64,000 bases of DNA from Multifurca ochricompacta. Lineage: Eukaryota > Basidiomycota > Agaricomycetes > Russulales > Russulaceae. Within the stretch, counting starts at the first letter, position 1, and each line of letters begins with the position of its first letter. The DNA lies in NCBI GenBank assembly GCA_022496185.1, contig WTXG01000090.1, positions 62,001 through 126,000 of the forward strand. The letters run 5' to 3'. The notes beneath the pieces are model-generated. The model was not told the origin of the DNA and did no database searches. It saw only the letters and a list, made by a program, of their open reading frames with translations. Made by a program: the position numbers and the translations under genes. Positions 58,801 to 64,000 of this stretch are shown here, piece by piece.

Positions 58801-59157
58801 ATGTCTATGGTCTCCGCGGGCTCTCTTATTGAGGCCAGGTCGAGCTGACAGGTCCCTCCCCCATCCAACATAGATCTTCTCCCAACAGTCGATCCCAAAC
58901 CGTTCGTCGACGGTTCTCTCCACGTCTCATTATCACAAACATCAACACAGCGGTCGGTCACGTATTCTCCAAATCAAAACGGAAAACGAGAGATGATGTC
59001 TCCAACGGGCGGGACACAAGACAGAGTGATCAACGTATGTATTTATTTTATACAGAACAGAGCGAGAAGTAATGGGCTTGCTTTTGTAGCAGGTCATGCT
59101 GACCAACAGGTGCCGGTCATGGGAAGAATGTCAGACGAGCCTTTGGAATGGTGTTAG
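58801..59157 (+). CDS. Small Lys/Arg-rich protein, copy 2 (predicted, 82 aa)
   Basis: Proposed exons 58801..58838, 58889..59034 and 59093..59157; introns of 50 and 58 nt; 83 codons with stop. Compared with copy 1 it has three extra residues in exon 2 (a 9-nt in-frame difference near IITNINTAV), several substitutions, and a longer end (VMGRMSDEPLEWC), because copy 1 lost about 27 nt there. The basic stretch FSKSKRKTRDD is unchanged. Retention of frame across indels of exon and intron is the best argument that this is, or recently was, a gene. Function unknown. Confidence 0.4.
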
Positions 59158-60008
59158 CATTAGCACATAAAAGTTACAACATTACGACACGCATAGCTGT
59201 ACTCTCAAATCTCAATCTCCGCCGTTGAACTCTCGCCAATTCGACTCGAGGTCGAGCTTGCATACTTTTCGCATGTCATTCGTTCCTGTCCATCGCTCAT
59301 GTGTCATGAAGACTTTGGTAGAAGAGTTGCCAGAAGAGCACACAGGCGAATGACTACTGTAAGGATGGCTCGGGCGTTGAGCATGAAACAAACCTCCAGC
59401 TATCATCATTCCCCTCTTTCAAGCACTTATCATTCCGGGCCGTCTGCCCGTCCATTCCTCGAAGTCTTAGTTATCTTCTTATCCTCTGCCTCTTACCATT
59501 CGGGAACACTTGGCCTCGCACTCACCGCGGATTGGATTCGTACACTACTCATGATCAAGCTTAAAAACCAAAGCGTGTCAATTTCTGACGGCGTGCTTCG
59601 GTGGAGATGACGTGGGATAAGAGGAGAAATGGAGATATAAACCCCCTATGATATTATTACCCTCATCACACGTGGCAATAGCGAAACACCAGCGTATCGT
59701 GTCAATAATCGAAATTATTCCTCTTCACTCGCGATAGTTGCGCGCCAGCTGGCTAATTGCCCCACCGCTCGCGACATGAACGGGATTCCATCGACAATAA
59801 TCACGCCGAGCATTGCTGCATATTATACAACGCTGAAAGAAAGAAACAAAAGACGACAAAGTCAAAACAAATGGGTGCTACGGACGTCAGGACACATCTG
59901 CGTGTAGTGAAAAATATTTGAGATCTGAATGATTAGCGCATTATGAGGGATTGTTACTCTATCACCGGGAACCCGGCGTTATACGATCAGGGCTACAGCA
60001 CATCAGGG
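59158..60008. other. Intergenic downstream of F
   Basis: Contains the inverted copy (about 59,200-59,358) of 57,647-57,822 and, at about 59,440-59,545, a segment related to two separate parts of 30,400-30,900. The remainder to the F stop codon shows nothing recognisable. Confidence 0.5.
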
Positions 60009-62605
60009 TCAACGAACTAACAACGCTGGTTTGTGCAAGTCACGCGGGGCGGTCACCATAGGTATAAGGGTGTTCGAGTCCCCAACATTGTCCTGGGTAC
60101 CAAGCGGCGCCAGGATACTTGCAGCGGCATTACGGCCGAGAGAGGAAGATGATAGCGCGTCTAGTGTTTCGTGACAATCGATGACGGTCGCCGTCCCACC
60201 GCTCTGCTGTAGAACGGAGGGATCAGAATGAGGGACGCGGGTGGACGCAGATAAGTTGTGGGAAGAATTATTATCATCAGCGACCAGTGGTATGCCAGCG
60301 GGCTTTGATTCCAGTAAAGCTGCGGCTAAGCGATGGCCTTCGAGCGGTGCACCGTAAGGAGATGACGGGACCTGAGTAACGCGCTGTGAAGTGGTATGAT
60401 GCGGCTTCGATGTAGGCAATAATGATACATCAACTCTTGTGGGACGAGTGACGGCAGTTAAGAAGTCATCGGGGGAAGCAAATGTAGGGGCAGGGGCATG
60501 AGTAGTCAATCCTGTGGCACTGGTTTCCGCTTCGTACGCATGAGGTGTCGAGTCCAACTGATGGCCGAGTATTGTGCACAAAGGATATGAGGACGGTTGT
60601 AACAGAATGCGATCGTTATCAGCGGTGGAGGCGGAAAATGTCGTAGGGGCAGAGTCGGTGCCTTGATGCAATGCGATGTAAAGTTGGCGAATATTCTTGA
60701 GGATGTGAACAAAAACCGATCGGTTGTCCGCGTTCGTGCTCTTCCCCGCTTTGAGTGCGATTTCGTTCCACATGTCACAAAAGTCGTGTTGTAGTACAGG
60801 TAGAGTTTGCTGTACGTCAAATCGTGAAACTAATTCGAGGACCTTCAGCCGCAACGCGATCTGACGATCGTCACTCATAACGACTTCACGATCCCGGGAG
60901 ATGGGGAGAGTCTCATTACTCCAATGGGGCAGAGGATAAGCCCGAACGATGTACCGAATGATATAGATCAAGTTTGCAAGAAACGGACTGTCGCCATGTG
61001 CCGCGTAGGTCTCAAGGGTTGTTTTTGAAATTCCCAGTTGGCCCACAGCGAGTTCGAACCAACGGCCATCGCGAACTTCTACGTTTGCTATGATGATGAC
61101 TGCCACGCATTGCGAATAGTAAGCGGCCAGTGGATCGCTTTGATCAATCTTCTTCCTCACAAAGTGGCCGAATTCAACAGAGCTCAAAAGACCATCCCAC
61201 CTTTCGGAAAGAACGCGCTCCAAAATCGGCCCAGTCAAAGGAAAGGGCATCACCTCCAATGCCTTCACGCAGATGATGCTCCGTCGTCGCTTGACTGGAT
61301 CCGGTACCAAAGTGGATGACGAAGTACGATCCAACAGTCCGAGTAAAGCCCACGACAATCTCCTGCTGTTCGGTCTGACGAAAGTCTCCAGGGGATCATC
61401 GACCACCTTTGAACTGAAAAAGCCAGGCATTCCCGCAAAAAAGTTCTCCAGTTCATGATCTTCATCCAACGAATCGAAAGTCCACTTCAAGGCGCGGCCA
61501 TCGATCTCTGATGACAAATTCAGAGCGGATTCTTCGGCGGTCTTCGCCATGCCCTGCAAGAACCACTGGCCATAACGATTCAGGAAACGACCCATGGTCG
61601 CGTAACTGACGCATGCCAAACGAGGGGGAGCAGCGCAGAAGGCAAATAGGGTTCCGGTAAGAAGGAACCAAACGGACGATGAAAGAGGCGCATAGTAGGG
61701 ACTGTCATGCCGGAACATTGGCATGAAAGTGATGCATATATATGCAGTTATGCAAAGTGCGACCCACCAGACCACGACTTTGAAGACGGTATGATTGATA
61801 TTAAATAAGAAAATGAGAAGACCGGCAAAGAAGAGGAAAAGGGAAAAGTGTACGAGGGTGGGCAACGCTTCAACAGCCCATGGAAGGTGTAGTTTCTCGA
61901 CGCCTTCCGCAAAGAATGCGCGGATCCGAGCTCGCTTGTGTGGACTGTATCGTGGCTGTGTGATCTTCACATATCGACGGGCCCATTGCTGCAATAACGT
62001 TGCTAGCAGAGCACAGGTAATGCTAATGGCCAGGCTGAGAAACCAAAGTGAATTAACACAGACAGCCCAATTTGGGGGAGAAAAGGAGGTGGATGGGTTG
62101 GAAAGGGAAGGGGAAATGGTGACATTAGAACCATTGGCATTGGCAACAAGCTGATAGATATTTGCGAGATAAAATGCGGAGGTGTCCTGTGGGTTCGGTC
62201 GAATGTCCTGGACTGAGACTGCTAACAAAGCCGCAACGGCGGCTGAGAACAAACCGGTCTAATATGGACTATGTTTTAAAATCCACCCACTAGGTACCCA
62301 TCACGGGAGTGGAACTCACGAAGACCAGGATTCCATCGGCATCAGCCTTCCAACTGTCGGCCATCTTCTTGTCTTCTTCCCCCGCCACGTCCACGTACAT
62401 GGAAAAGAGAGGACCGGAGCCATCGACGAAATTGGGCTCTACTTTCGATTCCATTGTTTGCCCTGACTGAGGTGGGTAGCCTGTTCGCGCTAAGTAGGTG
62501 AGGTGGATGGATCAAATCCGCTTCAAGTAGGGGGAGAACGATACCTCTACCCATAACCTCCTCAGTTACACCAAAATTACGAAAGTTGTAGGAAGTCTCA
62601 GCCAT
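60009..62605 (-). CDS. DUF6535 membrane protein, group F, 823 aa, intact single copy
   Basis: Exons 62545..62605, 62320..62480 and 60009..62258; introns of 64 and 61 nt; 74 codons in exons 1+2 and 749 residues from exon 3. Exon 1 starts MAETSYNFRNFGVTEEV. Exon 2 has FVDGSGPLFSMYVDVAGEEDKK and ends ADADGILVF. Membrane blocks: TGLFSAAVAALLAVS, CVNSLWFLSLAISI, HFSLFLFFAGLLIFLF and CITAYICITFMPMF. Soluble motifs: LDEDHELENFFAGMPGFF, DPVKRRRSIICVKALE, RDGRWFELAVGQLGI, AHGDSPFLANLIYIIR and SYPLCTILGHQ (Gln replaces the usual Arg). A unique insertion (NETLPISRDREVVMSDDRQ) lies before LRLKVLELVSRFDVQ. The tail ends LHKPALLVR. It is the most diverged copy and lies outside the 23-kb repeats. Confidence 0.9.
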
Positions 62606-64000
62606 CAGAAATAAAACTATAGGATTTTGGCGCAAACTCCCTTCAATGGTTCGAGGTGACCGTCGGTCGCGAGGCAAGGGACAAGGGTAAGTGAGAACGG
62701 AACTCTGTGGCTGTGTTCATTCATGTTGAGACGGGCCGGTGTCGTTCTCCGCCTGTCCATTGCCATATGGTAAGTGCGTTTTACCACCGTCAGGGTTTTC
62801 CTTCCTTCGACTTTCATAGGGTCCATATGTACGCGGCCTCCCTTGAAGCACTAGCCCGAAGTATTCAACTCGAATGAAAACTTCTCTGGTTTAAAGTAGA
62901 GGTCCAGTTGCTCTAATTTGTCGAGGATTCGCTGAACGATTTGACGTCTCTTTAATTGTGTCTGTATTGAAACTGTGGGGTCCCATCGGCATTATGTAGG
63001 ATTCTAGGAAACTCGAGTATTTTCTTCCTTAGGTTGTGTCGCCTCGCAGTTGCTCCACTGTCAAGCAAAGTAAATATGTCGTCCTTTCGTCGCATGTTTT
63101 GAATCTGAACTAGGAGTCATATTGATTTTATCAACACATTACACACTACTGGCACCCGAATGAAGGCCGAATCATTCAGGTGATATAAAAAATCTTCATC
63201 CTTGAATTGAGCTGCGCATTGATTTCCGTTCATTGCCTTGAGAAACTCCACCACTTGAATTGCATCAATGTGGTTGTGGTGGTTGTATCTGCAACCTACA
63301 GAGCCTCTGGGGGGGGGCAGTTGCACATGATATGTCCTTGCCTGCTACGCTCAAAACAACGGTCTTCGCGCATGTATCACCCTTTGTCTTCAGTTGTCGT
63401 CGCCTTCTTTATTTCATACACGTCCATTGCATTAAGATCACGTCTTCATATGAAGGTAAACTTTGACCCCCTGTTATTGGTAGTTTTATTCTACCTGCCA
63501 ATACCAAGTATGCTCTGAATAAAGACCCATTTGGCATGATGTTTCCGGGCTGAACTGGTTAGCCCCTCGAACATTTGTGGCTGGTCTTGTGTGATTATGG
63601 TTTGTACCACCAAGTCAAGGTCAATATCTCAAGTGCCCACAACGTTCAAGAGGCGCACAAAAGAGGCGAAGTCGGGAACAGAGGCATCCAACCCTGTTAC
63701 AAGTCACTGGAATGAAGACCCTTAAGTTGCGACTTAGGGAGCTTAAGTGAAATCCGTAAGTCCTAATAACACCTGTATTGGATACAAGAGAACAGACTTA
63801 ATGTCTGTCTCTCTGGTACTTCCTTCTTCAATACATTGTACTCTAGTATCTTGGTAAGTAAGTAAATTACTGGTTATAGTAAATATCCACAGGAAGCTCC
63901 AGAGATGCATCTGGAGGATGGGTAGGGAATTTCAGGTGGGGTTGAACCCACAATAACCGCAAATCAGAACCAACTCTCAAGTAACCAAGGATCAAGAAGA
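62606..64000. other. Right-hand intergenic region
   Basis: Promoter side of F, then about 1.2 kb with no ORF above 103 codons and no similarity that I can see to the rest of the window. A G-run at about 63,310 and an isolated TTACTGGTTATAG motif are the only notable patterns. I see nothing to annotate. Confidence 0.5.

Noticed and set aside
63207..63518. 103-codon plus ORF near the right edge
   Set aside because: Low-complexity Val run, a G-run frame, no start context and no second copy to test it.

Overview
The window is nuclear DNA of a filamentous basidiomycete fungus, most likely an Agaricomycete. Reasons: genes are split by short GT-AG introns (45-64 nt), the gene family that fills the window (DUF6535 membrane proteins) is, as far as I know, expanded in Agaricomycetes, and the intergenic DNA carries eukaryotic transposons (5'-truncated LINEs with poly-A tails, hAT-type elements with 8-bp target duplications, solo LTRs). 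I see no rRNA, CRISPR or bacterial signals. The species cannot be named from sequence alone.

Nearly everything coding is one gene family on the minus strand. I count 16 full or partial DUF6535 copies plus one C-terminal scrap. I sort them into six groups (my own letters): A, B, C, D, E, F. All share one gene plan: exon 1 encodes about 20 residues and ends in phase 1 (usually ..DTG); exon 2 carries a GPxFxMY motif and ends ADADGILVF in phase 0; a long exon 3 begins TGLFSA and holds the other membrane segments, a conserved helical region (DEDHELExFF, RTxxSNLVxESVKxRR, HGDS, PxLQHDFC) and a SYPLCxxxxHR motif. Groups B, D, E and F add a long Ser/Thr/Pro-rich tail. The function of the family is unknown.

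Layout from left to right: A1(partial)-B1-C1 | A2-B2-C2-A'1-[TIR element with zinc-motif ORF]-D1-[scrap of E]-[1.15 kb unique]-C3(fragment) | A3-B3-C4-A'2-[TIR element]-D2-E | two small plus-strand gene-like units | F. The stretch from A2 to the end of the E scrap (about 9.57-29.75 kb) repeats at about 32.5-53.8 kb with a period of about 23 kb, and A1-B1-C1 is a further partial repeat. Nine copies read as intact (B1, A2, B2, C2, D1, A3, C4, D2, F). Eight are broken (A1 nonsense, C1 7-nt deletion, A'1 and A'2 multiple lesions, C3 truncated, B3 1-nt deletion, E 1-nt deletion, E scrap). This is the signature of a birth-and-death gene array.

Transposons date the duplications. Three members of one hAT-type family, one member of a second, LINE tails, two solo LTRs and a TIR element with a zinc-motif gene sit at positions where another unit preserves the empty site, so ends and target duplications can be read directly. 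At 57.28-57.60 and 58.80-59.16 kb there is a tandem pair of small plus-strand gene-like units with matching TATA boxes and introns. The last 1.4 kb holds nothing I can identify.
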